In this document: piece after piece, positions 1 to 7,389 of the stretch
Layout of the letters: every line of letters starts with the position of its first letter
Position numbering within the stretch: the stretch's first letter is position 1
From: UBA4421 sp002470275
Lineage (GTDB): Bacteria > Pseudomonadota > Gammaproteobacteria > Pseudomonadales > Azotimanducaceae
DNA: 25,383 nt
Assembly (NCBI GenBank): GCA_913052345.1
Contig: CAJXDR010000035.1
Span: 1 to 25,383, forward strand
Reading direction: 5' to 3'
Notes under the pieces: model-generated
What the model was told of the DNA's origin: nothing
Databases searched by the model: none
The model's input: only the letters and a program-made list of their open reading frames with translations
Translations under genes and position numbers: made by a program

Positions 1-23
1 AAAGACATCGGGTCACAGATCAA

Positions 24-347
24 TCACCTCTCTCTCTTTCTTTCTTGGTCTCCCGACGCTTCCGCCGGTCGCTGCTCCAGGGTTCTGCCGTTATCGTCGT
101 CTACACGGATGGGGCTTAAGGGTGTTTGCATCCCAGTTTCTGCTTGATCGATTTGACGCCCACGAAGTGCTATCGCGGCCCTGGCTGCCAGAGCCTCGAG
201 TATTCGGTATCCGTCCACGAGAACGCTGTCGTGGCCAACCCTTGATTCCTTCACGCAGCTTAGCAACATGAAGTCAGGATAAAGGTCACCGTAAGCAAAC
301 CCGTTGGCTCCGAGCCTCCTACACGTTCTAGTTGCGCTAAGCGGCAA
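24..347 (-). pseudogene. Decayed second copy of the neighbouring TauD-type oxygenase gene
   Basis: This open stretch of about 107 codons aligns with the middle of the intact oxygenase encoded at 413-1201. Both contain GFAYGDLYPDF, followed by LLSCV, LVDGY, an ID-Q-E/TE-R-GMQT block and a T-I/L-EQRP block, in the same order. The copy has lost the N-terminal third and the C-terminal third. The iron-binding HTD motif that precedes GFAYGD in the intact protein is replaced by GAN, and the distal His/Arg region is absent. DNA similarity to the intact gene fades out at both ends and is clearly old. It cannot encode an active enzyme. I infer a former tandem paralogue at the distal end of the minus-strand operon, now a remnant. 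It could still be an expressed fragment, but nothing supports that. Confidence 0.8.
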
Positions 348-412
348 CGACCAGAGGCTTTTTACTCAAACCATTTAATACATTGGAGCCAGGACGGCTT
401 CCCTGCAGAGAG

Positions 413-1201
413 TCAGGTCGCGTTAGCGAACCGAGTATCCGACGCTAGAGGCAAGGAGGGTACGCCCAAGGCTTCATCTGTCCACACCCATACCCGCCAT
501 AACATTCTGTTTAAATCCTCATAAGGCATCCGACCATGCAGCATGCGGTAATTGTCGAGGAGCAGAACCTCCCCTGAGGCTAACTTGCAGGTGGGCGCGG
601 TTAGGCTGGCCTGCTCAATCGCATCGTGCCAAATCTTTATCATCTGGCGGTCGAGATCAAAATCCTCGCTCTGGGGTACGGGCCTTTGCTCAATGGTCTT
701 ACGAATCATTTTGCGACCGCTGCCGTTATTCATCACGATGGTGCTGACGGCGGTCTGCATACCCCGCTCGGTTTGATCAATCGCTGCGGTGGTCATGCGC
801 TCAGCGGCCCAGGCAGTCTCTGGGTTCGCCGCTAAGGCGCGATGAATCGAATATCCGTCCACCAAAATACTCTCTCCTCCGGATGGGGAAGCCGTGACGC
901 AGCTCAACAAAAGAAAGTCTGGGTACAGGTCGCCGTAGGCAAACCCATCCGTATGACAGGGGGTTCGCAATGTATTCGTCGCCTTGACTCGGGTGATATC
1001 GTGTTCGCCTCCCTCGAAAACTCTGGCGCCTTGGGGAATGGCTTTGGCCGCTGGCTCGAAAAAAAGGTGCGCGAATTCTCTTGCCTCGACCTCGGTCCCG
1101 CCGATTTCCTGAAAAATAACCGCGCCTTTTTCTCGAAGCGCAGTGCGCGCTTCAGCCAGATCGCTCGTCCGCTTGGGTACTATGCCGCATTCTTCAAACA
1201 T
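413..1201 (-). CDS. TauD/TfdA-family Fe(II)/2-oxoglutarate dioxygenase
   Basis: A 262-residue cytosolic enzyme predicted to couple 2-oxoglutarate decarboxylation to hydroxylation of a small substrate. The facial triad is visible as H83-T-D85 and H222 (in DNYRMLHGR), with R236 (in WRVWVW) placed to bind 2-oxoglutarate. The ATG at 1201 is preceded by a strong AGGAGG nine bases upstream. It is the last intact gene of the minus-strand cassette, 29 bp after the ABC binding-protein gene, and a broken paralogue lies just downstream. The substrate is not evident. Fungal xanthine hydroxylase XanA belongs to this broad family, so a purine or purine-derived substrate is a fair guess from context, but this protein is much shorter than XanA and I cannot assign it. 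Confidence 0.87.
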   Translation of the reverse strand: MFEECGIVPKRTSDLAEARTALREKGAVIFQEIGGTEVEAREFAHLFFEPAAKAIPQGARVFEGGEHDITRVKATNTLRTPCHTDGFAYGDLYPDFLLLSCVTASPSGGESILVDGYSIHRALAANPETAWAAERMTTAAIDQTERGMQTAVSTIVMNNGSGRKMIRKTIEQRPVPQSEDFDLDRQMIKIWHDAIEQASLTAPTCKLASGEVLLLDNYRMLHGRMPYEDLNRMLWRVWVWTDEALGVPSLPLASDTRFANAT

Positions 1202-1230
1202 CGTTTTGAGCCTCCTGAGTTATCAACAAA

Positions 1231-2334
1231 CTAAATTTCGGCCTGGCCGGCCATGGTTGAGAGTTCTGCATAAGCAGCGGAAAGAACGCTGGTGTCGATC
1301 AGGCGTTCGGGGTCCGGTAAATTGTCTCGTCCTGCCGCTTTGAGCGAGGGGTACATTTCAGTCTCTAGCGTGCCTGCATCGATCCAAAAGATGCCCTTTT
1401 CCTGCGTAAGAGGGCTTTGCATGAACGGCTGCTGAATCTCGTTTTGTCTTAGCTGTTGATCAAGCTCCAAACCTAGATTTCGCCCGTGGGTATCCACAAC
1501 CAACTGGGCACCATACTCAATGTTAGATGCATTGAACTGCCAACCTTGAATGGTGCCCTTGAGGAATTTAACGGCGATGTCGAAATTGTCCCGTAAATAA
1601 GACCGGGCACAAAACAACATATTGGCGTAGCCCTTAAGGCCAAGCTCAGACCAGCTGGTGAAGAAGTAATCCTCGTTCAGCCGCATACCGTATTTTTGTT
1701 CTAGCGTGAGCGGCTGGTTAACAGCGAAACCTGAGTAGGCGTCGCCCTGTCCCTCGACGAGAGAGGCCACGGAATACCCGGCGGGTAAAAACTCATAATC
1801 CAACGGAAGTCCGGCAACCTTGAGGACGGCATCGACAATCGTCTCCACCCCTTCTTGGCCCAAAAATCTGCAGCCAATCAGGTCTTCTGCCTTTCTTATC
1901 GGGCGATCGCTTAGGGAGATCACGCCACCAGGTGACCTTTGATACTGGGCGCCCAGCATGACCAGGTCATTGCCTAGGAGTACGGCGTCCATGAATCGGC
2001 GCAAATCATTGTCAAAGCCGAATTGGGCATTATTGGCAGCGACGCTAACGGAGGGCATCGGGGCATTTGGTCCGCCATTGAGAAAAATCGGCGCAATGCC
2101 CTCCAGGGTGTAGTACTGCTTGGTTTCGGCGACGAACAACCCAGCGTATTCAACGTTTTTGATCCAGGCGAGCGCCACACGTGGCGCGGGAAGCTGAGGG
2201 CCGCTGTCTGTGTTTTCCGCACAGCCGGGAAGGAGGGTGGCTGCGGTTAGGCCTGCGCCGGCTCTGAGCAGGTTGGGGTAGGTCACGGCAGACCCCATTA
2301 GAAATTTGAGTAAGTCTCGACGTTGTTGGAACAT
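1231..2334 (-). CDS. NMT1/THI5-like ABC transporter substrate-binding lipoprotein
   Basis: A 367-residue periplasmic binding protein. The N-terminus has a twin-arginine stretch (QRRDLLKFL, residues 4-12), a hydrophobic segment and a lipobox-like LPGC with C38, so it looks like a Tat-exported lipoprotein. The mature part has the features of the NMT1/THI5-like type 2 binding fold: AGLFVAETKQYY with an early helix, FGFDNDLRRFMDA, and a distal GDAYSGFAVNQPLTL stretch. The ATG at 2334 follows an AAGGTG site. It lies 30 bp downstream of the second permease gene and belongs to the same operon. Family members bind pyrimidines, thiamine precursors, sulfonates or purine derivatives. Given the surroundings a purine-type ligand is likely, but the ligand cannot be read from sequence. 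Confidence 0.85.
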   Translation of the reverse strand: MFQQRRDLLKFLMGSAVTYPNLLRAGAGLTAATLLPGCAENTDSGPQLPAPRVALAWIKNVEYAGLFVAETKQYYTLEGIAPIFLNGGPNAPMPSVSVAANNAQFGFDNDLRRFMDAVLLGNDLVMLGAQYQRSPGGVISLSDRPIRKAEDLIGCRFLGQEGVETIVDAVLKVAGLPLDYEFLPAGYSVASLVEGQGDAYSGFAVNQPLTLEQKYGMRLNEDYFFTSWSELGLKGYANMLFCARSYLRDNFDIAVKFLKGTIQGWQFNASNIEYGAQLVVDTHGRNLGLELDQQLRQNEIQQPFMQSPLTQEKGIFWIDAGTLETEMYPSLKAAGRDNLPDPERLIDTSVLSAAYAELSTMAGQAEI

Positions 2335-2364
2335 GGTTTTTCACCTTTTTTATAGGGGCGATTC

Positions 2365-3132
2365 TTAGTGACGCCATACCTTTGATAAATGGGCTTCTAA
2401 GCGGCTGGCGGCAACAAAAAAAGCAACGGAAAAGACGGTGGCCAGCATGGCTGCGGCCCAGGAAACATCCATGCGTAGATCGCTCCTTGCGCGCACCATC
2501 ACATAGCCTAGACCCTGGGCACCCATGAGGAACTCAGCAACCAGCGCGACCAGCACGCAGGTGGGTGCCAGCAGTCTGAGCGCGGTCAGGAGGTTAGGGA
2601 CGGCGCTGGGCAAGGCCAGCCGCCAATAGAAACGCCAGGTGGCCAGGCCGCTGGGCCTGCAGCCCAGGGACGCAAAAAAGTCCTGGTGAGCCTTGGAGGG
2701 GCTGCGTAATCCCGTCAGCGCGAAGACATAACAGGGGAAAAAAGTGAGCATGACCGTCACCAGGAGAATGGTCTGGCTGCCATAGCCGGCGAGCCGAATG
2801 ACGATGGGGATGAAGGCGACGATGGGTATGGAGCGCACGAGCAGGGTCGCTGGCGTAATGACGCCATCCAGGACAGGGGTCAGCCAAGCAAGGGAGGCGA
2901 ATAGCAGGCCCAAGGCAATGCCAAGCATTAAGCCGCCAATGGCTGCGGAAAAGGTGTACGCCGAATGGTGAAGAAAGTAGAGCGGTTCGGCGACAAGGGC
3001 CTGAATGACCATGGTGGTGCTTGGGACCACGATTTCATTGAAACCGCTGACCATCACCATGGCCTGCCACGCGAACACCAGCAGTGCGATGCCCCAGTAG
3101 TGTTTGATCAGCTGTAAGAGGGCAGTCTTCAT
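2365..3132 (-). CDS. ABC transporter permease (SsuC/TauC type), second of the pair
   Basis: An integral membrane subunit of the importer, about 255 residues, with several hydrophobic segments (for example IALLVFAWQAMVMVSG near the N-terminus). The cytoplasmic coupling region is FFASLGCRPSGLATWR followed by LALPSAVPNLLTALRL, the EAA-loop pattern of BPD_transp_1 proteins. I start it at the ATG at 3132, which overlaps the TGA of the preceding permease as TGATG. A TTG immediately before it is possible but adds only one residue. Translation is probably coupled to the upstream permease because no clear ribosome-binding site is present. It should form a heterodimeric channel with the 3132-3878 product. 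Confidence 0.87.
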   Translation of the reverse strand: MKTALLQLIKHYWGIALLVFAWQAMVMVSGFNEIVVPSTTMVIQALVAEPLYFLHHSAYTFSAAIGGLMLGIALGLLFASLAWLTPVLDGVITPATLLVRSIPIVAFIPIVIRLAGYGSQTILLVTVMLTFFPCYVFALTGLRSPSKAHQDFFASLGCRPSGLATWRFYWRLALPSAVPNLLTALRLLAPTCVLVALVAEFLMGAQGLGYVMVRARSDLRMDVSWAAAMLATVFSVAFFVAASRLEAHLSKVWRH

Positions 3133-3878
3133 CAAACTAGTCGCTTAATAAATTGGGTCTGAATGGCGGCAAGCAAGAAAAAGCTCAGGCCTGACAGCAC
3201 GGTGCCACACAGGGCGGATGCCCACAGAAGCTCAATCTGGAAGTTCTGCATGGCGCTGACCAGGATGACCCCCAGCCCAGTCGGAGCACCAAACCACTCT
3301 CCGATGATCGCGCCTAATACAGCGGCGGTAGTGCCGAGCTTCAACCCGTCCATGACCTTAGGCATAGCGTTGGGGATACGCACACAAATCAACGCTCTGA
3401 TTTTGCCCGAGCCGTAGATAGACAGCACGTCTGATTGATCCCGGTTGGTGTCCTGTAACCCCGATAGGGTGGCAATAAAAACAGAGAAGAAAACCGCCAG
3501 GCCTGCGGTGGCTGCCGGCGTGACCTCCTCACCGACCGTGACAATGAGCAGTGGCCCGAGCGCGATAAGGGGGGTCGCATTGACAAAGGTTGCGAAGGTC
3601 GCCAGCCCCGGGCCCAGGCCGGTCCAAACCGAGCCCGAGCAAGCTAAGGTGAAGCCTACCAAGGAACCCAACAGGAACCCGATGGTTGCATTGCTGGCCG
3701 TGTCGGCAGAGCTGCGCAGGAGTAGGGCAGCGCTGCTCGGATCCTGCATGAAGGCGAAAAGTGCCGAGAGTGAGGGCCAGGCGCTGCCAAGCCAATTTTC
3801 TCGGCCCGCCAGCTCCCAAAAGAAAATCAGCAAAGAAAAGCCAATGCACCAACTTGCGAAACGACTGGTCCGGTTCAT
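3132..3878 (-). CDS. ABC transporter permease (SsuC/TauC type), first of the pair
   Basis: A 248-residue membrane protein with an N-terminal hydrophobic segment (FASWCIGFSLLIFFWELAG), multiple later membrane spans, and an EAA-type coupling loop (SIYGSGKIRALICVRIPNAM). It is the partner of the adjacent permease. The ATG at 3878 has GGGAGAG upstream. Start codon, ribosome-binding site and first codons all lie in the last unit of a 17-bp tandem repeat that separates this gene from the ATPase gene. Its N-terminal MNRTS is therefore repeat-encoded. The 64-bp gap to the ATPase stop is unusual for this otherwise tight operon and is filled by repeat copies. Confidence 0.87.
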   Translation of the reverse strand: MNRTSRFASWCIGFSLLIFFWELAGRENWLGSAWPSLSALFAFMQDPSSAALLLRSSADTASNATIGFLLGSLVGFTLACSGSVWTGLGPGLATFATFVNATPLIALGPLLIVTVGEEVTPAATAGLAVFFSVFIATLSGLQDTNRDQSDVLSIYGSGKIRALICVRIPNAMPKVMDGLKLGTTAAVLGAIIGEWFGAPTGLGVILVSAMQNFQIELLWASALCGTVLSGLSFFLLAAIQTQFIKRLV

Positions 3879-3946
3879 AGACTCTCCCAGCTCATAGACT
3901 ATCCCGGTTCATGAGCAATGCCAGCTCGTAGACTGGTCCGGCTCAT
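3862..3946 (-). repeat. Five-copy 17-bp tandem repeat carrying start codons
   Basis: Read on the minus strand this stretch is five consecutive 17-bp units (3946-3930, 3929-3913, 3912-3896, 3895-3879, 3878-3862) with approximate consensus ATGARCYGGRMYAGTCT. Four of five units begin with ATG; the second has ACG. The first ATG overlaps the stop of the ATPase gene (ATGA), and the fifth is the permease start. The third and fourth copies open six-codon frames that each end at the TGA inside the next unit's ATGA. The first and fifth units are nearly identical over 16 bases, which suggests that stop and start once overlapped directly and were separated by expansion of the repeat. Confidence 0.88.
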
Positions 3947-4812
3947 AGGGCGTCGCCCAGACCACAGATGGCGTCGAATTCCTTGGCTATGGACGCAACG
4001 AGCTGCCTGAAGGTTTCGTCAAAGGTTGTTGCGAGTGTCCTAGGTCGGGGAAGCGGGACGCTGTGAACGGATGCTATGGTGCCCGGGCGCGGTGACATCA
4101 CGCACACCCTGTCTGCTAATAGCACCGCCTCTTCAAGGCTGTGGGTGACCAGGAGCGTGGTGGTCGGTTTGTCCGCCCAAATCTTCTGCAGTTCTTGGTT
4201 CATCTGTCGTCGGGTAACCGCATCTAGCGCACCAAAGGGCTCATCCAGGATCAGTACGTCGGGTTCCAGAACTAATGCCCGGGCCAAGCTCACTCGCTGT
4301 TTCATACCGCCAGATAGCTGGGTCGGTCTGACGTCGGCAAAGTCCGCCAGCCCGATCAGCTGAAGCAGGCGATCAATGCGTGCCTCGTCAGGGACTTTAC
4401 CGGACAGTCTAAACGGCAGCGCGATGTTTTGACGCACGCTTAACCAGGCCATAAGACCGTGATCCTGCATGGCCATGCCTAGGCGCTGCTGAGCAATGAG
4501 CGCGCGTGGGCTATCCCCAGCGATTGTAATGTCGCCCTCTGAGATTTCCTCCAGCCCTGCGATCATGCGAACGAGCGTGCTCTTGCCGCTGCCGGAGGGA
4601 CCGATGATCGCAATGAACTCTCCGGCGGCAATGTCCATGCTTACGTTATCAATGGCCTGAATGGTGCTCTGTCCGTCATCCAGCGCGTAGGTCTTGCCTA
4701 CGCCGCGCAGGGTGATAGGTCGCCCCGTGGACGTTAGGGCTTGGCCAGAGGTGCAGGGGGCCGGCGAAGGCTCCAACAAGGTTGGTGGGGGGGTTGGAGC
4801 ATCAAAACTCAT
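3943..4812 (-). CDS. ABC transporter ATP-binding protein (SsuB/TauB type)
   Basis: A 289-residue cytoplasmic ATPase that powers the importer. Walker A is GPSGSGKST (71-79), the Q-loop glutamine is about Q116, the signature is LSGGMKQR (166-173), Walker B with catalytic glutamate is VLILDEP (E191), and the switch histidine is H224 in VTHSLEEA. A proline-rich N-terminal extension of about 30 residues precedes the ATPase domain and is longer than usual for SsuB/TauB proteins. The ATG at 4812 lies 9 bp after the PhyH-type gene and has no obvious Shine-Dalgarno site, so coupling is likely. The stop codon overlaps the first ATG of the tandem repeat. Confidence 0.92.
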   Translation of the reverse strand: MSFDAPTPPPTLLEPSPAPCTSGQALTSTGRPITLRGVGKTYALDDGQSTIQAIDNVSMDIAAGEFIAIIGPSGSGKSTLVRMIAGLEEISEGDITIAGDSPRALIAQQRLGMAMQDHGLMAWLSVRQNIALPFRLSGKVPDEARIDRLLQLIGLADFADVRPTQLSGGMKQRVSLARALVLEPDVLILDEPFGALDAVTRRQMNQELQKIWADKPTTTLLVTHSLEEAVLLADRVCVMSPRPGTIASVHSVPLPRPRTLATTFDETFRQLVASIAKEFDAICGLGDAL

Positions 4813-4821
4813 GGCGTTGAT

Positions 4822-5613
4822 TTATCGAGCTGCGTTCTTATAGAAGGTGCCGATGCCGTGATCACTGGATAAACGATCTCCGCCGAACCAAGCGCCTCGA
4901 ACATGCCGGCGACGGCCGTGAACGCCATCAGCGGTGCCTCTGGCAGCGGCGTGCCATAGTTTGTAGTCGTGCAGGATGATGTCGCCCTGCTCTGCGAAAA
5001 CGGGCACTTCGCCCTTCACCGTATTGAATGCCCAGCTACCAATCTCGTCTTTATCAATCTCCAGTTTGTGTGATCCGGGAACAACCCGTAAAAAACCGTT
5101 GGCTGGCGAGGTGCCATCGATGTGGATGGTGAATGCGAAACTTGGCCAGGCGCCGCCGTCTTCATCGGAGTTGTAGTCAGCATGCCAACCGATGCGTGAA
5201 TATTTTGAGCCCGCATCCGCCCTGGCGTCCTGGAATACCACGCCGAACCTTGCATAGTCGTTGAGCCAGGGGTCCGCGGAATCCAGCACCACCTTGGCGA
5301 TGTCGTGAAGTGCCTCATGCTTGGCGGCAGCATGGGCCGCTGGGGATAGATCCGTACAGTTGATGACGTAGTGGCGGTGGGCTTTCCCATCCACTGTGGC
5401 ACCAGGTTCGTCTAAAAGCTCAGTGCCGTAGCGCGACTCGAGATTGCCTTCGATGAGCGCCGTCTGTGCACAGGTCAACTGTTCAGTCATCTCCCGCAGG
5501 GCAGCGTCCGGCACGATTTTCTTCAACAGCACGTATCCAAATTCGTCATACATTTCCGCGGCTAGGGCAATATCTTCGCGAGTCTCAATGGTAATTTCCG
5601 GCGCCTGCGACAT
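4822..5613 (-). CDS. PhyH-family Fe(II)/2-oxoglutarate dioxygenase
   Basis: First gene of the minus-strand cassette, about 263 residues. Numbering from a GTG at 5622, the metal ligands are H147-A-D149 (in IGWHADYN) and probably H224 (in KLWHAAARG), with one of the arginines in the following GRRRHVRG stretch expected to bind 2-oxoglutarate. VPGSHKL before the second histidine is typical of phytanoyl-CoA-hydroxylase-like enzymes. I prefer the ATG at 5613 because AGGAG lies eight bases before it; the GTG at 5622 overlaps that site. The family hydroxylates very diverse small molecules, so the substrate is unknown. Co-transcription with an importer and a second 2-oxoglutarate oxygenase suggests two oxidative steps on an imported compound. 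Confidence 0.85.
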   Translation of the reverse strand: MSQAPEITIETREDIALAAEMYDEFGYVLLKKIVPDAALREMTEQLTCAQTALIEGNLESRYGTELLDEPGATVDGKAHRHYVINCTDLSPAAHAAAKHEALHDIAKVVLDSADPWLNDYARFGVVFQDARADAGSKYSRIGWHADYNSDEDGGAWPSFAFTIHIDGTSPANGFLRVVPGSHKLEIDKDEIGSWAFNTVKGEVPVFAEQGDIILHDYKLWHAAARGTADGVHGRRRHVRGAWFGGDRLSSDHGIGTFYKNAAR

Positions 5614-5621
5614 CCTATTCA

Positions 5622-5628
5622 CTCCTCT
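5622..5628 (-). promoter_or_regulatory. Ribosome-binding site that sets the PhyH-type gene start
   Basis: On the minus strand AGAGGAG occupies these positions, leaving eight bases to the ATG at 5613. The same sequence overlaps the alternative GTG at 5622, which makes that longer start unlikely. Confidence 0.6.
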
Positions 5629-6226
5629 GATAGCCTGGGAAAGGCGTTATTTGACTGGGACCCAAGGGGTCTCCGGTCACGAAGCAAGAAACATACCAGA
5701 AGCCGTTTACGGCGTGCTGGCTTACTCGTCCTCTGCCCTGGCTAAATATGCCAGGTTGGAGGCGATTTCGCACAAAGAAATAGCCGAGTTTTCCTCGCTG
5801 TCGCGTTAAGGCGAGCCGCCTGCAGGCGCACGGGCCCAGTCGGTCCAAAGTGCCGCTTCCTGCGTTTTCGGGGTGCACCAGGATGGCCAGACAGCGCACT
5901 AAATCAGCGCAATTTTGGGTGACGGAACGCCGCTCCTGAGGCATTGGCCAAGGCAGTGGCTACCGATAAACGGCACTGCACGGCCAACCGGTTTGGAGCA
6001 GGTACCCCCTTATCCTGACTCTAAGTACGCCGGTAAACCGGCTTCGATGGGGCTGATCGAGTTCTGGCCCAATACTTGCAAAATCTCGGCTGGAAGCCCG
6101 TCGAGAGCTTAAGGTTCACGCGCTAAGTCAGGCCTACGTTTTTCCCGGGCACGCAACCGTCGTCAGGGTTAGGTGTCAGGCATCGGGCTAGGGTAGGCTG
6201 CAGCGACGAACAAAAAGGCGAGAACT
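5629..6226. other. Divergent intergenic region with short palindromes
   Basis: About 600 bp separate the minus-strand oxygenase operon from the plus-strand nucleoside-processing genes, so promoters for both should lie here. I see no convincing gene. Two palindromes with a shared AACCGG-like core stand out: AACCGGTT at 5986-5993 and GCCGGT-AA-ACCGGC at 6029-6042, about 45 bp apart. They could be operator sites. Short open stretches exist on both strands but lack ribosome-binding sites or recognisable motifs. One stop-to-stop stretch at roughly 6040-6125 reads protein-like at its end (ADRVLAQYLQNLGWKPVESL) but has no start codon and may be a remnant. Confidence 0.4.
5652..5679 (-). other. Stem-loop in the leader of the oxygenase/ABC operon
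   Basis: The minus strand can fold as TGAC, GG, GACCC, loop CTT, GGGTC, CC, GTCA, with one mismatch and one bulged base, giving 11 pairs. It sits about 40 bases before the PhyH-type start codon and has no following U-run, so it does not look like a terminator. It may be a leader element or chance. Xanthine/urate-sensing NMT1-motif riboswitches are known upstream of dioxygenase and transporter genes of this kind, but I could not match this hairpin to that motif. Confidence 0.35.
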
Positions 6227-7375
6227 ATGGTGAACAATCGATTCCTGGCTTTGCTCCTAGCGATGGGCCCCTCTCTGGGCATCGGCCCGACTGCCTGGGC
6301 CGAGCAACAGGGTCTGCTGGCCGAAAAAGGGTTGGGGCCGGGATCGGCGGAGGACACCGATGGCGTGCAAAAAATTCCGGTTCGCGTCGTATTAGTCACC
6401 ATGTTTGAAATTGGCGAAGACGAAGGCGATCAAGCCGGAGAATTTCAGCTGTGGAAAGAGCGCCGAGCACTAAACGAACGCTTCGCTTTCCCTCAGTCCC
6501 ATCATGACCTGTTTTACAACCGAGACTCAAAAATTCTGGGGATGGTGACTGGGGTCGGAACAGCCAAGTCCGCCGCTGCGATCATGGCCCTGGGCTTAGA
6601 TCCTCGGTTCGATCTCACCCAGTCCTATTGGTTGGTGGCGGGCATTGCGGGTATTGATCCCGAAGACGCGTCGATCGGCTCAGCGGTCTGGTCTTCCTAC
6701 TTGGTGGACGGCGATCTCGCGCATGAGATCGATCCTAGGGAGACGCCAGCGGATTGGCCTCATGGCTACTTTGCATTGCGAACCAAGCGCCCACTGGATC
6801 CGAGCAAACCCGAGCCCCGGGGTGAGCTGTTTATCGCCAACGAATCGCTCACGGACTGGGCCTACGAGCTGACCAAGGATGTGGCCCTTCCAGATACGGA
6901 GGGGCTGCAGGCGGAGCGAGTAAAGTATACCGAGCATCCGCTCGCCCAACAGTCTCCAGCGGTTTATCGAGGCGGGCATCTTGCTGCAATGACGTTCTGG
7001 CACGGCGCGCTGCTAAACGCCTGGGCCAACGACTGGGTGGACTACTGGTCCGAGGGCAAGGCGGATTTTGTCACGTCCGGGATGGAAGAAACCGGGACCT
7101 TTCAGTCTCTTGAGTATTTAGACCGAGCGGGCAGAGTGGACCGGCAAAGAGCCTTAGTGCTTCGGGCGGGCAGCAACTACACCATGCCGCCTCCCGGTAG
7201 GACGGCAGCCCAGAGCATGGCTCAAGAGGGAGAAGGCTTTTCTGGCTTGAATGAATCCCTAGAGGCTCTCTATCGCGTCGGCTCTGTCGTGATTGATGAA
7301 TTATTAGAAAACTGGGATAAATTCGAGGCGCAGCGGCCTGATGAGTTCGCAGAGCCGTCACGATCAGCGCAATGA
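6227..7375 (+). CDS. Exported NUP-family protein, probable purine nucleoside-cleaving enzyme
   Basis: A 382-residue protein matching the family named purine nucleoside permease (NUP). It has one N-terminal hydrophobic segment ending in AWA (cleavage after A25), so it is a soluble exported protein, not a channel. The mature part resembles nucleoside phosphorylases and nucleosidases: TGVGTAKSAAAIMAL (108-122) and VAGIAGIDPEDASIGSAVW (137-155) parallel the corresponding nucleosidase segments, GMEETG (285-290) parallels the ribose-binding ME motif, and LRAGSN (312-317) parallels the RxxSD base-contact motif with Asn in place of Asp. I infer periplasmic release of base from inosine or guanosine. 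The ATG at 6227 follows AAGGCGAG. It is 14 bp before, and co-transcribed with, the exported adenosine deaminase. Confidence 0.8.
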   Translation: MVNNRFLALLLAMGPSLGIGPTAWAEQQGLLAEKGLGPGSAEDTDGVQKIPVRVVLVTMFEIGEDEGDQAGEFQLWKERRALNERFAFPQSHHDLFYNRDSKILGMVTGVGTAKSAAAIMALGLDPRFDLTQSYWLVAGIAGIDPEDASIGSAVWSSYLVDGDLAHEIDPRETPADWPHGYFALRTKRPLDPSKPEPRGELFIANESLTDWAYELTKDVALPDTEGLQAERVKYTEHPLAQQSPAVYRGGHLAAMTFWHGALLNAWANDWVDYWSEGKADFVTSGMEETGTFQSLEYLDRAGRVDRQRALVLRAGSNYTMPPPGRTAAQSMAQEGEGFSGLNESLEALYRVGSVVIDELLENWDKFEAQRPDEFAEPSRSAQ

Positions 7376-7389
7376 GAAGGAAAAACTGA

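Noticed and set aside
842..1234. 130-codon plus-strand open frame opposite the TauD-type gene
   Set aside because: It is the antisense of conserved oxygenase codons and has no independent support.
5444..5809. 121-codon plus-strand frame across the PhyH-type gene start
   Set aside because: Most of it lies antisense to the oxygenase gene, no ribosome-binding site is present, and the tail has no recognisable motif.
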